Shown here piece after piece: positions 29,136 through 40,949 of a stretch of DNA of 64,000 nt (position 1 is its first letter; every line of letters begins with the position of its first letter). The notes beneath the pieces are model-generated. The model made no database searches, was not told where the DNA came from, and saw only the letters and a program-made list of their open reading frames with translations. Origin of the DNA: Dama dama (lineage: Eukaryota; Chordata; Mammalia; Artiodactyla; Cervidae); assembly GCF_033118175.1 (NCBI RefSeq), contig NC_083693.1, positions 29,149,981 to 29,213,980 on the forward strand, in the 5' to 3' direction. The position numbers and the translations under genes were made by a program.

Positions 29136-30704
29136 AAAGCAGCACCCCAGTGGCCCTGAATAAGGTGGTTTTTGGGCTATGCTTTGGGAAACACCCCTCT
29201 AAGAAGGAGCACACACAAATATACCTCGAACTTCAGTTCTTAAAATGAGATGGCCCAGCCAGGGAGAAACTAGAACAGGCTTCCATTCTCAGTTACATGG
29301 TCAGTGAGGGATAAAGCAATCCCTCTTCCCATTTGTGTCCCTCTTTTTCCAGTCCCAAGTAAACACCTGAGAAACTCCCCAGCCTTGTGGATGGCCCCAT
29401 TCCAGCGAATTCACTCTCCAGAGGGATGATGGCTAGTTATGTAACCATAACTGGGTGCATGTTCAGTGCCTTGTGATGCACTTTGCAAATCCATTGTCTG
29501 GGAGCCAGCATTAGTATACCCACTTTACATAAGAGGGAACAGGCCCAGGAGAGTAGGTGACTTGTCCAAGATCACACAGCCAAAAATAGCCAAGGATCGG
29601 GGATCAAGACCAAGCTGTGACTTTCCGTCAGCACCAAGAGGCAGCCTGTTGTGGCAGAAGTCAGATCTGGGTTCAAATTCTGTCTCTTTCACTTGCAAGT
29701 GATGTGATCTAACCTGAATCTGGGTTGTCCCCTATAAAAGGGAGGTGGAAGGTTATAAAGATTTTATTAAATAATGTACACAGAAGCAATGGGAGGCCAG
29801 CAGAACAAATTTCATCCTTTGCTCACGTGACATCCCACTGAGTATTTTTGGAGACAATTCTTCTATTTTCACATTTTCCCCTCTCCTACCTAAACATCCC
29901 CAGGCCCATCACCACTCCACTCCTGCCTCCGACCAAGTTCCTGTCGGTCAGTTCTGTTGTCTGTTCACTGTTGATTAGTGGCAGAGGTGGGACTTGAACC
30001 TATGTCTGCCTGACACCAAGACTTTTTTTTGACACCTAGAGCCAAGACATCTCCAGGCAAACTCTTAAGCAGCAGGTGTCACAGAAAACCACACTTTTGA
30101 GTCAGAGAGACCCAGGTTTGAATCAGCCTTTGTTATTTATCACCCATGTGACCTTAGGCAAATAAAACCTTTCAGAGCCTCAGTTTTCTCATCTGCAAAT
30201 TGGGGATAATAGCCACACCTACCAAATGGAGTTGTAATGAAGATCATATAAGTTCTGTAGGGTACCTAGCACAGTGTTTTGCTCTGAAACATAGTTCCCC
30301 TTCTCTTTCTTAGCACCATCCTGATCATTACCCCAGCTTGTAGAGAGAGGCTTAGAAGATTCCAGGGAGTATCTGAGGATCTTCCATCTCCTGTCTGTCC
30401 CATTCCGCAGCCCCAGCAGGACAGGGAAGTTCTGGGGGGCTGTAATCCACCAACAGGAATAAAATAGAAGTCAACTTTCTGAGAGATAGACTTCCAAATA
30501 TGCAGGAAGATATATAAGATAGACTGAAATGCGACTGTGCTGTCACTTCGGTTTTGCTGGAACAGAAATAGCAAGGCTAATAGAACTCCCCGAGTGAGAG
30601 GCTCAGGCAGGAGAGACAGTAGCTAGACACCCCCAGAGAGTTAAGCAGATCATCACAAGATCAAGAGTCTTAGAAATGAAGGGTTAAAGTCAGTACAGCA
30701 ACTC

Positions 30705-31000
30705 TTTTTAACATATGCCCAGGGATGGGAGGGGAATTGGGGGGAGAATGGATACAAGTACATGTGTAGTTGAGTTCCTTCGCTGTTCAACTGAAACTAT
30801 CACAGCATTGTTCGTTGGCTATGCCCCAATACAAAATAAAAAGTTTTTAAAAAAATAAAATAAAATATGCCCAGGGGACTTCTCTGATGGTCGAGTGATT
30901 AAGACTCTGCGCTGCCAATGCAGGGGATGTGGGTTTGATCTCTGGTTGGGGAACTAAGATCTGACATGTTGTGCATGGCCAAAAAATAAAAAATAAAATA
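30705..31000 (+). mobile_element. LINE 3' end followed by CHR-type SINE
   Basis: 30705-30850 ends GGCTATGCCCCAATACAAAA with an A-rich tail, an L1 3' terminus. 30873-31000 has GGTCGAGTGATTAAGACTCT and CATGGCCAAAAAATAAAA, a CHR SINE. Confidence 0.75.
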
Positions 31001-31215
31001 TATCCAAACTACTGACTGTGATTTTAAACTATTGATTTATGAGTTGTATACATGGAGAAAATACCCACCTCTCACTTCATGTCAAATCCCTGCCATCTAG
31101 GGTTGCCAGATAAAATATAGAATATCCAATTACACATGAATTTCAGATAAACAAAAAGGTTTTGAAGTGTTTAAGTATGTGCCATACAATATTTGGGACA
31201 TACTTATACTAAACA

Positions 31216-31424
31216 GGGCTTCCCAGGTGGCAGAGTGGTAAAGAATTCACCTGCCAATGTATGAGATGCAAGAGACTCTGGTTCAATCCCTGGGTTGGAA
31301 AGGTCTCCTGGAGTAGGAAATGGCAACCCACTTCAGTATTCTTGTCTGAAAAATTCCATGGATAGAGGAGCCTGGCAGACTACAGTCCATGGGGTTACAA
31401 AGACTGAGAACACAAACACACTAA
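31216..31424 (+). mobile_element. Bov-tA SINE
   Basis: GGCTTCCCAGGTGGCAGAGT, GAAATGGCAACCCACTTCAG, ACAGTCCATGGGGTTACAAA. Confidence 0.88.
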
Positions 31425-31636
31425 AAATGTATTTGTGGTTCATCTGAAATTCACATTTAACTGGATATCCTATATTTTTATTTGCTAAATCTGCCATCAG
31501 GTTGGTCGGACTCAACCTGAAGAATGGCCAGTTGGTTTCCGTTTTGGGGGCAGCCTGGAATGTGGTCTCCCCACCACAAACTCCTCACCCTAATCCTGAG
31601 CTTCCTGGCCCAGCCAGGCCCCTGCTACTGACTTAC

Positions 31637-31720
31637 CTGACAAGTTAGCAGCTCCTCTTGGGACACCTGGAGCCTGTGTCCTCCGGGAGCCTGGAGGTTG
31701 CCTCTGCTGGGGGCGTGGTC
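31637..31720 (-). other. RLBP1: RLBP1 non-coding exon 1 (right boundary estimated)
   Basis: The minus-strand sequence ends AACTTGTCAG with donor GTAAGTC, a perfect consensus. It lies downstream of a CRX-like site and a weak TATA-like TTTAAA. The TSS is not fixed by sequence, so the right end is approximate. Confidence 0.6.
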
Positions 31721-31800
31721 CAGTCAGCAGGCTGGGATTACTGGGTCACAAGAAACTTCTCAGGGCCCACAGTTTCCGTTTAAATCAGGCTCACAGGGAG
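31700..31800 (-). promoter_or_regulatory. RLBP1: RLBP1 promoter with CRX/OTX site
   Basis: On the minus strand: a TTTAAA TATA-like box near 31780, TAATCCC at 31734-31740 (consensus for the retinal homeodomain factors CRX/OTX), and a CACGCCCCC GC/KLF-type box at about 31709-31718. Retinal and RPE expression of RLBP1 makes a CRX/OTX site meaningful. Confidence 0.55.
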
Positions 31801-32339
31801 GCCCAGATTGGGGCAAGTGACGCGCCAAGGGGGAGAGGGGCGCAGCTTGGGCCTGGCTGGAGCTCCCTCAAAGCCCTCCTTTGTGTGCGGCTGCTCCGGA
31901 GTTCCTGCTCAGCCATGTGGAAGCCGGGCCATGGGGGTGGGATCTGGGTCAGTCCCATTCTCTCCTCCCCTTCCTCGCTCTCATTGCAGAGGGGGTCTGA
32001 GAAAGCACTCCCTAGGGTAAGACATGCTGGAGACGGAGGGAAAATTGAAATGTGATCGTTGATGAAATGGCAGCGGCGGAGAATCTGGGTCGGTCACCCT
32101 CTCCCTGAGCCCAGCAGGGCCTGGCATGGGAGGGCAGGGAGCAGGGCCCGCTGGGGAAGGTAACTGGTTAAGGCTGCGTGGGGAAAGGACAAGACCAGGC
32201 TGACCCACTTCTAGGCAGTGGTGTGCAGTGATAAGAGCCTGCTTAGGAACCAGACTGCCCGCCCCCCCGCACCCAGCACCTTCTAGCTTCAAGAAGTGAC
32301 TTCACTGCTCAGTGACTCAGTTTCCTCCTCAGAGAAGTG

Positions 32340-32826
32340 GGGATCATTAGAGGAAGTCCTATTCCCCAGGATCTCAGAATGGGACTGTATTTGGAGATAC
32401 AAGAGGTAATTAAGGAAAAATGAGGTCATCATGGTGGGCCCTAATCCAAATCACTGGTGTCCTTATAAGAAGAGGGAATGTGGACGCCGACACACACAGA
32501 GGGAAGACGGCATGAAGACCCAGGAAGAAGGCACCATCTACGAGTCAAGGAGAGACGTCTCAGAAGAAACTAGCCCTGGGGACTCCCTGGCGGTCCAGTG
32601 GTTAGGACTCTGCACTTTCACTGTGAGGGCCCGGGTTCCATTTCTGGTCAAGGAACTAAGATCCCACAAGCAGCATGTGGCAGGACCAAAAAGAAGAAAA
32701 AAAGAAACCAGCCCTGCTGACACCTTGACCTTAAACTTCTAGCCTTCAGAATTGTGAGAAAATGAATTTCTGTTGTTTAAGCCACTCAGTCTATAGTACT
32801 TTGTTACGCCAGCTTTAGCAAACTAA
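32340..32826 (+). mobile_element. MaLR/ERVL-like LTR carrying a CHR SINE
   Basis: GTGGGCCCTAATCCAAATCA, GGTGTCCTTATAAGAAGAGG and the end TTCTGTTGTTTAAGCCACTC are familiar from mammalian MaLR-type LTRs. A CHR SINE at 32579-32702 splits it. Confidence 0.55.
32579..32702 (+). mobile_element. CHR-type SINE with 14-bp target duplication
   Basis: GGTCCAGTGGTTAGGACTCT body. Flanks AGAAACTAGCCCTG (32565-32578) and AGAAACCAGCCCTG (32703-32716) differ at one base. Confidence 0.88.
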
Positions 32827-32952
32827 TAGAGATGTGTCCTTGGATTTTTTTTTTCTCCAGGTACTTCACAAAGTGTGAGGGCAATAATGGAAGGAGGTCG
32901 TGGTGAGAGTTTAAGCTGCTCTATGGGAAGGAAACATAGAGACCCCAGAAGA

Positions 32953-33157
32953 GTGCATGCGTGCTCAGTTCATGTCCGACTCTGCTACCCCGTGGACTGT
33001 AGTCCACCAGGCTCCTCTGTCCATGGAATTTTTCAGGCAAGAATCCTGGAGCGGATTGCCATTTCCTTCTCTAGGGGCTCTTCCCTACCCGGGGATCGAA
33101 CCTGAGTCTCTTGCACTGGCAGGCAGATTCTTTACCACTGAACCCCCTGGGAAGCCC
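32953..33157 (-). mobile_element. Bov-tA SINE with 13-bp target duplication
   Basis: Antisense full-length unit ending ACCACTGAACCCCCTGGGAA. Flanks AGAGACCCCAGAA and AGAGACCTCAGAA. Confidence 0.88.
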
Positions 33158-33197
33158 AGAGACCTCAGAAAAGGCTTTGTCAGAATTGGATGATGGG

Positions 33198-33338
33198 AAC
33201 TTCCCTGGCAATCCAGTGGTTCAGACTCAACGCTTCCACTGTAGGGGACACGGGTTTGAGCCCCGGTTGGGGAAACTAAGATCCTGCATGCCACATGATA
33301 CAACCAAAAATAATAATACAAATTACTTAAAAAAAAAT
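33198..33338 (+). mobile_element. CHR-type SINE
   Basis: GAACTTCCCTGGCAATCCAG, GGAAACTAAGATCCTGCATG, A-rich tail. Confidence 0.85.
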
Positions 33339-34221
33339 AAACTGGTGATGGACTCCATCATGAGGAATATTCCTTTCTACCAAGAACACTTTCGAGTTGA
33401 TGGCACAGCCCTGACCTGAGTGGGGATTTTCAGGATGCTGACAGGCCACAGGGCCCTGTGTAAGGAGCAGAGCTTTCTGTGGCATTCTTCTGCTCACAGC
33501 CCTTCTGTGCCTCTGCCCTGCCCTTCCCCCCTCCCAAGAGTCATGTTCACGTCCAGCCTCTCTGGCTGGAACAACGGTGCCGCTGTGTGCGTGGAGACAC
33601 TGCCCTGTGCAGGCCGCCCTGGCAGACCCTGTGGGCTCCTCGGCTCTCTCTGCCAGGCTAGAGGCACATTCGCCATGCCCCCATTCTGTACTGCAGCAGG
33701 GGCCTTACCAGCATTACCTGATCCAGTCCTTTCCGATGTGAAGTAGAGAGTAAATCCCCCCTTTTCACAGAACAGGGAACTCAGAGTCCCAAGTGGCGAG
33801 GGGACCTGCCCAAAGCCACATAGCTGGAAAAGAGTCGAGTTCTGGTTCCTCTAAAGCCCTCTCATTATTCATTACATAAGGCTGCCCTCTTCTCCAGAAG
33901 TGAGAGTGATGGCCCAGGAAAGTCACACCTGCCCCCAGCTCCTGGGGAAGGTGATGTGGTCTCCTCTTCTGGGGAGCAGCTTCCAGGGACAAGAATCTGG
34001 TCATTGCCATCCTCTTTTGGTCAGTACTAATTCCCCTGGGCCAAGGAGGACCCCAATGAGTGCCCAGGCCTCAACCCCCCAGCTTTGAGAAGTGGGAAAT
34101 CCCAGGTTGAGGGACATTCTACACCTTCCTTAAAATTATACAGTGGTAATGAGAGTCCCTCAACTAGTGTGGGCTGACCCACAAGGACTGGCAGTCACCT
34201 TGTGCTCTATAAAGCTCCACA

Positions 34222-34348
34222 GAATTCCCTGGTGGTCCGGTGGTTAAGACTCCATGCTTCCACTGCCATGGGCACTGGTTCAATCCCTGGTCAGGGAACT
34301 AAAGATCCTGCAACCTGCATAGTGTAGCCCAAAATAATAATAATAATA
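34222..34348 (+). mobile_element. CHR-type SINE
   Basis: TTCCCTGGTGGTCCGGTGGT, CAATCCCTGGTCAGGGAACT, an (AAT)n tail. Confidence 0.87.
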
Positions 34349-34661
34349 ATTAAAAGTAAATAATAAAAAGCTCCTGTTCTTAGACATAGACATAGAGAAC
34401 AGATTTATGGACACGGGGGAGAAGAGAGGGTGGGATGTATGAAGAGAGTAACTTAGAAACATACATTACCATATGTAAAACAGAGAGCCAATGGGTATTT
34501 GCAATTTGACTCGGAACTCAAACCAGGCTCTCTAAAGACCTAGAGGGGTGGGATGGGAAGGGAGGTGGGAAGTAGGTTCAAGAGGGAGGGGATATATGTA
34601 TACCTATGGCTGATTCATGTTGATGTTTAGCAGAAACCAGCACAATTCTGTAAAGCATTTA

Positions 34662-34775
34662 TCCCCTGGAGTAGGAAATGGCAACGCACTCCAGTATTCT
34701 TCCCAGGAAAATTCCATGGACAGAGGAGCCTGGTACAGTCCATGGGGTCCAAAGAGTCGGACATGACTGAACACG
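34662..34775 (+). mobile_element. BovA-type SINE, 5'-truncated
   Basis: GGAGTAGGAAATGGCAACGC, CAGTATTCTTCCCAGGAAAA, GAGTCGGACATGACTGAACA. Confidence 0.8.
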
Positions 34776-34870
34776 CATGTAACACAACAATACAGGTAAA
34801 ACCAGTTGGTGCTTTCAGATGGCAGGTTGGTTTTAACTCCCACTACTACAGAAAAAGACACAAGTATTTG

Positions 34871-35262
34871 CTATGGACTGGATGTTTGTGTCTCCCACCA
34901 GGTTCTTACGTTGAAGTCCCAACCCTCAATGTGTTGGTATTAAGAGGCAGATCTTCTGACAGGTGATTAGATTTAGATAAGATCTTGCTGGTGGGGTCCT
35001 CGTCATGGGATTAATGCCTTTATTTAGAAGAGGAAGAAGGCAGACCAAGCTCACTGTCTCTGTCCATGCGAATACATAGAGAAGGGCCTCAAGCACACAA
35101 TGAAACATTGGCCATCCGCAAGCCAGGAAGAGGGTCCTCACCAGAACTAGACCATGCTAGCCCCTTGATCTCAAGTTTTCAGCCTCCAGAACGGTGAGAA
35201 AAAAATGTCTCTTGTTTAAGCCACCCAGTCTATGGTATCTTGTCATGGCATTGTTTATAGGA
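34871..35262 (+). mobile_element. MaLR-type LTR (MST/MLT1-like)
   Basis: TTGCTATGGACTGGATGTTTG at the left, ATGGGATTAATGCCTTTATT inside, and TTTAAGCCACCCAGTCTATG near the right end follow the MaLR LTR order. Confidence 0.75.
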
Positions 35263-35289
35263 AGGAAGCCATAGAAAGGGAGAGGTTAA

Positions 35290-35400
35290 AGATGAGTTTG
35301 AGCAAACTCTGGGAGATAGTGAAGGACAGGGAAGCCTGGAGTGCTGCAGTCCATGAGGTGGGAAAGAGATGGACACGACTGAGCGACTGAACAACAGCAA
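35290..35400 (+). mobile_element. BovB 3' end, short
   Basis: ATGAGTTTGAGCAAACTCTG, ATGGACACGACTGAGCGACT, ACAACAGCAA tail. Confidence 0.8.
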
Positions 35401-35734
35401 TGACCAAGTTCAGACAGAGAGAGGGAAGTGACAGTAAGTGACTTTCTTGCTGAGAAGATGGAAGAGAGTAGGATTCAGTGCTCCAGCAGAAGTACTGGAC
35501 ATAGCCAGTTTGGTTGAACACTCTCTCATCACTACAAGAAGGCAAAGAGAAGAATTTGTGCTGATGACTGTGAGTTTAAAGATTTGGTATAAAGTTCAGG
35601 TCATCTGCTGAGAGTAAAGGAGGAGATAGGAAACTTTGAAATAATCTTCATGAAGAAAAAATGGTTAAACTTATTAAGGAAGATTGGCTGTGTTGAAGCC
35701 TTGAGATTGGTGACAATGGCTTTTTCTTTTTTTT

Positions 35735-36560
35735 CAAATTGAAGAATAGTTGATTTATAATGTATTAGTTTTAGGTGTAAAGCAAAGTGATTCATATATA
35801 TATATTGTTGTTGTTTAGTCGCTAAGTCATGTCCAACTCTTTCGTGACCCCATGGACCAGTCCATGGGATTTCCCAGGCAAGAACACTGGAGTGGGTTGC
35901 ACTTCCTTCTTCAACAGATCTTCCCAACCCAAGGATTGAACTTGCGTCTCCTGTGTTGGCAGGTGGATTCTTTACCACTGAGCCACCAGGGAAGCCTATA
36001 TATATATATATATATATATTCTTTTCCAGATTCTTTTCCTTTATAGGTTATTACAAAATGTTGAGTATATACCCCGCGCTATACAGTGGGTCCTTGGTGA
36101 TTATTTATTTTATGTACAGTAGTGTGTATATATTAATCCCAAACTCCTCATTTATCCTCCCTCCCTCTTTCCCCTTTGGTAACTGTAAGTTTGTTTTCTA
36201 TGTCTGTGGGTCTACCTCTGTTTTGTAAATAAGTTCATTTGAAACTTTTTTTTAAGATTCCACATATAAGTGATATCATATGATATTTGGTTTTGCCTGG
36301 CCTATTTAATTTGGTATGATAATCTCTCAATTCATCCATGTTGCTGCAAATGGCATTATTTCATTCTATTTATGGCTAATATTCCATTGTATTAATATGT
36401 ATGTACAACATCTTCTTTATCCATTCATCTGTTGATGGACATTTATGTTGCTTCCATGTCTTGGCTATCATAAATAGTGCTACAATGAACATTTGGGTGC
36501 ATGTATCATTTTGAATCATAGTTTTGCCTGGATGTATGCCCAGGAGTGGGATTGCTGGAT
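35735..36560 (-). mobile_element. L1 3' region with nested Bov-tA
   Basis: TTGAAGAATAGTTGATTTAT, GGTGATTATTTATTTTATGT and TTATCCATTCATCTGTTGAT are antisense L1 3' sequence. It is split at 35806-35997 by an antisense Bov-tA SINE, followed by (TA)n at 35998-36019. Confidence 0.75.
35806..35997 (-). mobile_element. Bov-tA SINE inside L1
   Basis: TTTAGTCGCTAAGTCATGTC to ACCACTGAGCCACCAGGGAA, with TATATATA on both sides. Confidence 0.87.
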
Positions 36561-36564
36561 CTTA

Positions 36565-36912
36565 TGGTAACTCTTTTTTTTTTCTGGCCACACTGCAAGG
36601 CTTGCAGGATCTTTGTTCCCTGATCGGAGATTGAACCTGTGCCTGTTGTATTGCAAGCCAAGTTCTTAACCACTAGACCACCAGAGGAGCTTTCCTGTTG
36701 GCTCAGTGATAAAGAATCTGCCTGCAATTCAGGAGACAAGGTTTCAACCCCTGGGTCGGGAAGATATCCTGGAGGAGAGCATGGCAACCTACTCAAGGGT
36801 TCTTGCTGAGAAAATCCCATGGACAGAGGAGCCTGGCTGGCTATGGTCCCTGAGGTTGCAGAGTTGGACACAACTGAAGCGACTACACAGGCATGAGATC
36901 ACCAGGGAAGTC
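36565..36912 (-). mobile_element. CHR-type SINE split by a Bov-tA SINE (36692-36890, + strand)
   Basis: Outer antisense unit TTGTTCCCTGATCGGAGATT ... TTAACCACTAGACCACCAG, resuming as ATCACCAGGGAAGTCCC. The inner unit is sense Bov-tA (TGGCTCAGTGATAAAGAATC ... GTTGGACACAACTGAAGCGA). Confidence 0.85.
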
Positions 36913-37169
36913 CCTAGGTCAAAATTTTCATTTTGAAATTTATTTCATTGAAATAATTTAAAAACCTATTTTTCTAAGGATGTGTTCATAACTTTGCACC
37001 CATTTAACAAATATCTGAAGCACCCACTATGTGCCACTTTTCCAGACACTGGGAATACAAACAGTGAGCTGTTAAATCTCTGAACTTAAGCCCTTCTAAA
37101 CCAGAATTTCTTCAGAATGAAGTCAGCTGGTTCTTCTTAATAATCCTGTGGACTTCCCAGATAGTAATA

Positions 37170-37828
37170 TCTTTTTCAAATCTTGGCCATTTTTAAGTAT
37201 ACACCTCAGTAGTGTTAAGTACATTCACATTGTTGAGAAACAGATCTTCAGAACTTTTTCATCCTGTAAAACTGAAACTCTATACCTATTAAACAACAGC
37301 TCCGAAATCCGCCCTCTCCCCAGCCCCTGGCAACCACCATCTACTTTACTTTTTGTGTGTGTGCCACACAGCATGTGGTATCTTAGGTCCCCAACCGGGA
37401 GTTGAACCCACATTCCCTGCAGTGGAAGCTCAGAGTCCTAACCACCAGACTGCCAGGGAAGCCCCTTCCATTCTAATTTCTCTTTCTTGGAGTTTGTCTC
37501 CTTAAGATATCTCATATGAGTGGAATCATACAGTGTTTGTCTTTTTGTGACTGGCTTATTTCACTTAACATGTCCTGCGGGTTCATCCCTGTAGTAGCAT
37601 GTGACAGGATTTCATTCCCTTTTTATGGCTGAATAGTATTCCACCTTATGGATATACCACATTCTGTTTATCCATTCATCTGTTGATGGACATTTGGGTG
37701 TCCAAATGTTTTGGTGCACTGTCTTAGTTGCTCTGTGGCATGTGGGATCTTCCAGGATCAGGGATCGAACCCATGTCTCCTGCATTGTCAGGCGGATTCT
37801 TTACCACTGAGCTACCAAGGAAGCTCCC
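37170..37828 (-). mobile_element. L1 3' region with two CHR-type SINEs
   Basis: L1-like TAAGTATACACCTCAGTAGT and TGAATAGTATTCCACCTTAT. CHR SINEs lie antisense at 37345-37464 (GTCCCCAACCGGGAGTTGAA) and 37716-37828 (GATCAGGGATCGAACCCATG). Confidence 0.75.
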
Positions 37829-38851
37829 CCTTTTAAAAAAAAATTTTTTTTTACACGCTACTTTGATTATTCCCTCAAGCAATGTCATCCTTAAACCCAG
37901 ACAACTGGAGTGCCTGGGCTTAGTGGTGCCTCGATGGCCCCCTTCTTTGATGATGAAGAGTCCAAGGAACTTGAAGGGTATATCCTCTGAAGCCCACATA
38001 CCCTCCTTTAGACCATGCTCGGGTTACCTTCCCAAACATCTCCAAGCTCAGTTCCTCAGCCTATACAGACTTCTTCCTAAGTTCACCCTTCTCAGAGTGG
38101 ACCTGTTAGGGTGTATAGCCCTGGGCCCAGAGGTAGTCAAGGGTAGCCAAGGGCAGCTTTCAGGGAGAGACGTGGTGTGGATTTTCAGACTGAGTGTCCA
38201 TGTGCGGGCATATGAAGGCCCTTACACTGCAGGACTGAGTGGGAAATGACAGGGGGCCTCCATTTGTACTTTTTCTCTGGAGCCCTGCAAATAGCAGCAG
38301 CTATAATATTATTACCCAAACATGAACCAGGTCTGAAAATCATGTGGTCCCAACATTGCAAACCTGTTTTAACTGGCTGTATTTTCTAGAATCAGTGTAT
38401 GCCTAGCTGCCCAGTGTATGGAGGCTGGGCGGTTGAAGCAAATGGGTAAGATTTGTTGCTTAGTGAGGAAGTTTGCACCAGGGTGGAAAATACTGTCATG
38501 AGTCTAAGTCTGTTCTTGTCCTTTGCATACATAACACCCATGAGCACTAATAGGAAATACAGATGATACATTCATGCAAAAAGGGGAGGCAAGACCCTCT
38601 AGTTGTCAATGCCAGTAGGTAAATGCTTACACAGGCAATGCAGCAAGTGCGCCTGGGAATACAAAAATGGAAGCTGAAAACGAGCCTGTTTGAGCTACAC
38701 AGACATGGCTGCTACAAATTCATGGCTGCTGGCCCTTCCCCAGAAGCATCCTGGAAGGGTGGTTTTGTGGGGAGAACATGAGGTCAATTCTCTTCCTTGG
38801 AAAGCTAAAGGAATAATCTTCCAACTCAGCTGCTGTGCTTTAGCCACATGT

Positions 38852-39063
38852 GTTTGTGTGTTTAGTCGCTCAGTCGTGTCTGACTCTTTGCAACTCCACA
38901 GACTGTAGCCTGCCAGGTTCCTCTTTTCATGGGATTCTCCAGGCAAGAATACTGGCATGGGTTGCCATTCCCTTCTCCAGGGGATCTTCCTGACCCAGGA
39001 ATCAAACCCAGGTCCGCTGCATTGTAGGTGAGTTTTTAACCGTTTGAGCCACCAGGGAAGCCC
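38852..39063 (-). mobile_element. Bov-tA SINE
   Basis: TTTAGTCGCTCAGTCGTGTC to GAGCCACCAGGGAAGCCC. Confidence 0.88.
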
Positions 39064-39812
39064 ACTTTAGCCACACATCACAGCTCAACACTGGGCCAGG
39101 GATATGGTAGAAGTAATAAACGAAGGGTCGTGAGCAAGTAGTAGACAGCTGAGAGGCATCGTTCTCTTCCAGCAGCTGTGTTTCTTCCAGAACTGGCCAA
39201 CTAGATCCATTCTACTTCTGGGGACTGGGAGTCAGTCTCCAGACTGAATAACCCCCGATCTTAGCATTCCTTCCAATGCCATCCTATGGTCTCACACTTG
39301 GCAAGCCCAAGTCTAAAAGCCAAATCATCACCCTCAAACTTGCAACCTTCCCTGTGTGTCAGTTCATTGGCAGTATCACCCACTTCCACCCCTGTCACTC
39401 AAGCCTGAATATTCCTCAACACCTCCCACCTTTTCCCAAGCCTGGGCCACCACCACCTTTGTTAGGACAATTTAGAGCCTCCTAAGGGGATCCTGACTTC
39501 AGTCTACCTCACCTCCATCATCTCTTTTGAATAATCTCTGCAGCACTCACCTGCCAGAAATATCATTCTGCAAAGTGAATACAATAATGCCCTTCCCCTT
39601 GATCCATTCCCCCACTTGCTCCTGATGTGAAAAAGACTGCTTTTCCACCTCCATCCAAAGCACCTGAGCCAGCCAGGGGCTTGATTGCTTGTTGCCATCA
39701 GACCCTTTGGACAAGCTGCCCCTTCAACCTAACACAGGCTCTCAAACCTCCCCTCCATTGCTCTTTGTTCTACTGTCAGTTGTTTGTTTTACAAATATTT
39801 ACTGCTTTGCCA

Positions 39813-39873
39813 GTGGTGGTGGTTTAGTTGCAAGTCTTGTCTGACTCTTGCGACTTCACAGACTGTAGCTCAG
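39813..39873 (-). mobile_element. BovA fragment
   Basis: GGTTTAGTTGCAAGTCTTGT and ACTTCACAGACTGTAGCTCA; only the BovA end remains. Confidence 0.6.
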
Positions 39874-40196
39874 GCTTTGTGCTAAATGCTGAAGTTTTGC
39901 ATGCAATAACCCCCGTAGCCACATGGGACTTACATCTTAGGGCTGTCAACTGAAAGAAAAGTACACAACCTAAAAGTGAGTTAAGTTTTATCCAGGGACC
40001 TTACACAGCACGATAACCCAGGAAACAGCCTAGCCCTTAAGGGAGGATATATATGAGATTTTTTTGCAGCGGGTGGATGGGTGGGAAATCCATCCATCAA
40101 ATTGAACATCAAAAGATAACTGATCATACACAAAACCCCAGCCATTTCAAGTTAATGACTTAAATGCTCTTCTATGTGTAGGAAGATGCAAGAATC

Positions 40197-40472
40197 TTGT
40201 TGTTCCATTGCTCAGTTGCGACAGACTCTTTGCGATCCCATGGACTGCAGTACATTAGGCTTCCCTGTCTTTCAATATCTTCTAGAGTTTGCTCAAACTC
40301 ATGTCCATTGAGTCAGAGAAGCCATCCAGTCATCTCATCCTCTATTACCCCCTTCTTCTCTTGCTCTCAATCTTTCCCTGCATCAGGGTCTTTTCCAATG
40401 AGTCGGTACTTCCAACAGGTGGCCGAAGTATTGGAACTTCAGGTTCAGCATCAGTCCTTCCAATGAATGCAA
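40197..40472 (-). mobile_element. BovB 3' end
   Basis: GCTCAGTTGCGACAGACTCT, GCTCAAACTCATGTCCATTG, TCAGCATCAGTCCTTCCAAT. Confidence 0.85.
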
Positions 40473-40949
40473 GAATCTAGGTTCATTTAAATTATTCTTA
40501 GATTTGCATCTTCACTATCTAAGGATCAGTACATTCAAAACGTTTCCTGTTTTCCCCTCAGGCACACTGAGACCAGAGACTGCAGTGGCCACAGACCTGA
40601 TTCCTGCAGAACAGGAATTGCACGCAACATTTATTTTTCCTTTACAGGGGAAACTGACACCTCCTCTGGCCCAAGGAGTAGGAAGGCTTCCTCTGCCTTC
40701 CAGGCACTTCCCAAGCAACATCACTTGATTCATTTCCTCTCTCACTGACCCTTTCCCCAATAGTACACAGGAAGGCCTTAATTGGTCAAAACATCGTGGT
40801 GACTATACCCAGGCCACACTTCCCCTGCTCGTTCTGAGGTCCCGAATTAGCGTTCAGAGATTGTGCCCCCGACCACCACCACTTTGAGTGGGAACATCCG
40901 AGGATTCCACGACTCCCCCCTTCCCAGTTGTCTTAATGGTACGCTCCAA

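Larger units (their letters stand above)
28792..31636 (-). other. RLBP1 first intron
   Basis: Contains a MER5-like element split by a CHR SINE (28905-29150), MIR-like sequences near 29500-29590 and 30090-30290, an L1 3' end (30705-30850), a CHR SINE (30873-31000) and a Bov-tA SINE (31216-31424). Confidence 0.65.

Noticed and set aside
35998..36019. (TA)n run as a structural or origin element
   Set aside because: It is a simple repeat at the edge of a Bov-tA insertion and probably its expanded target duplication.
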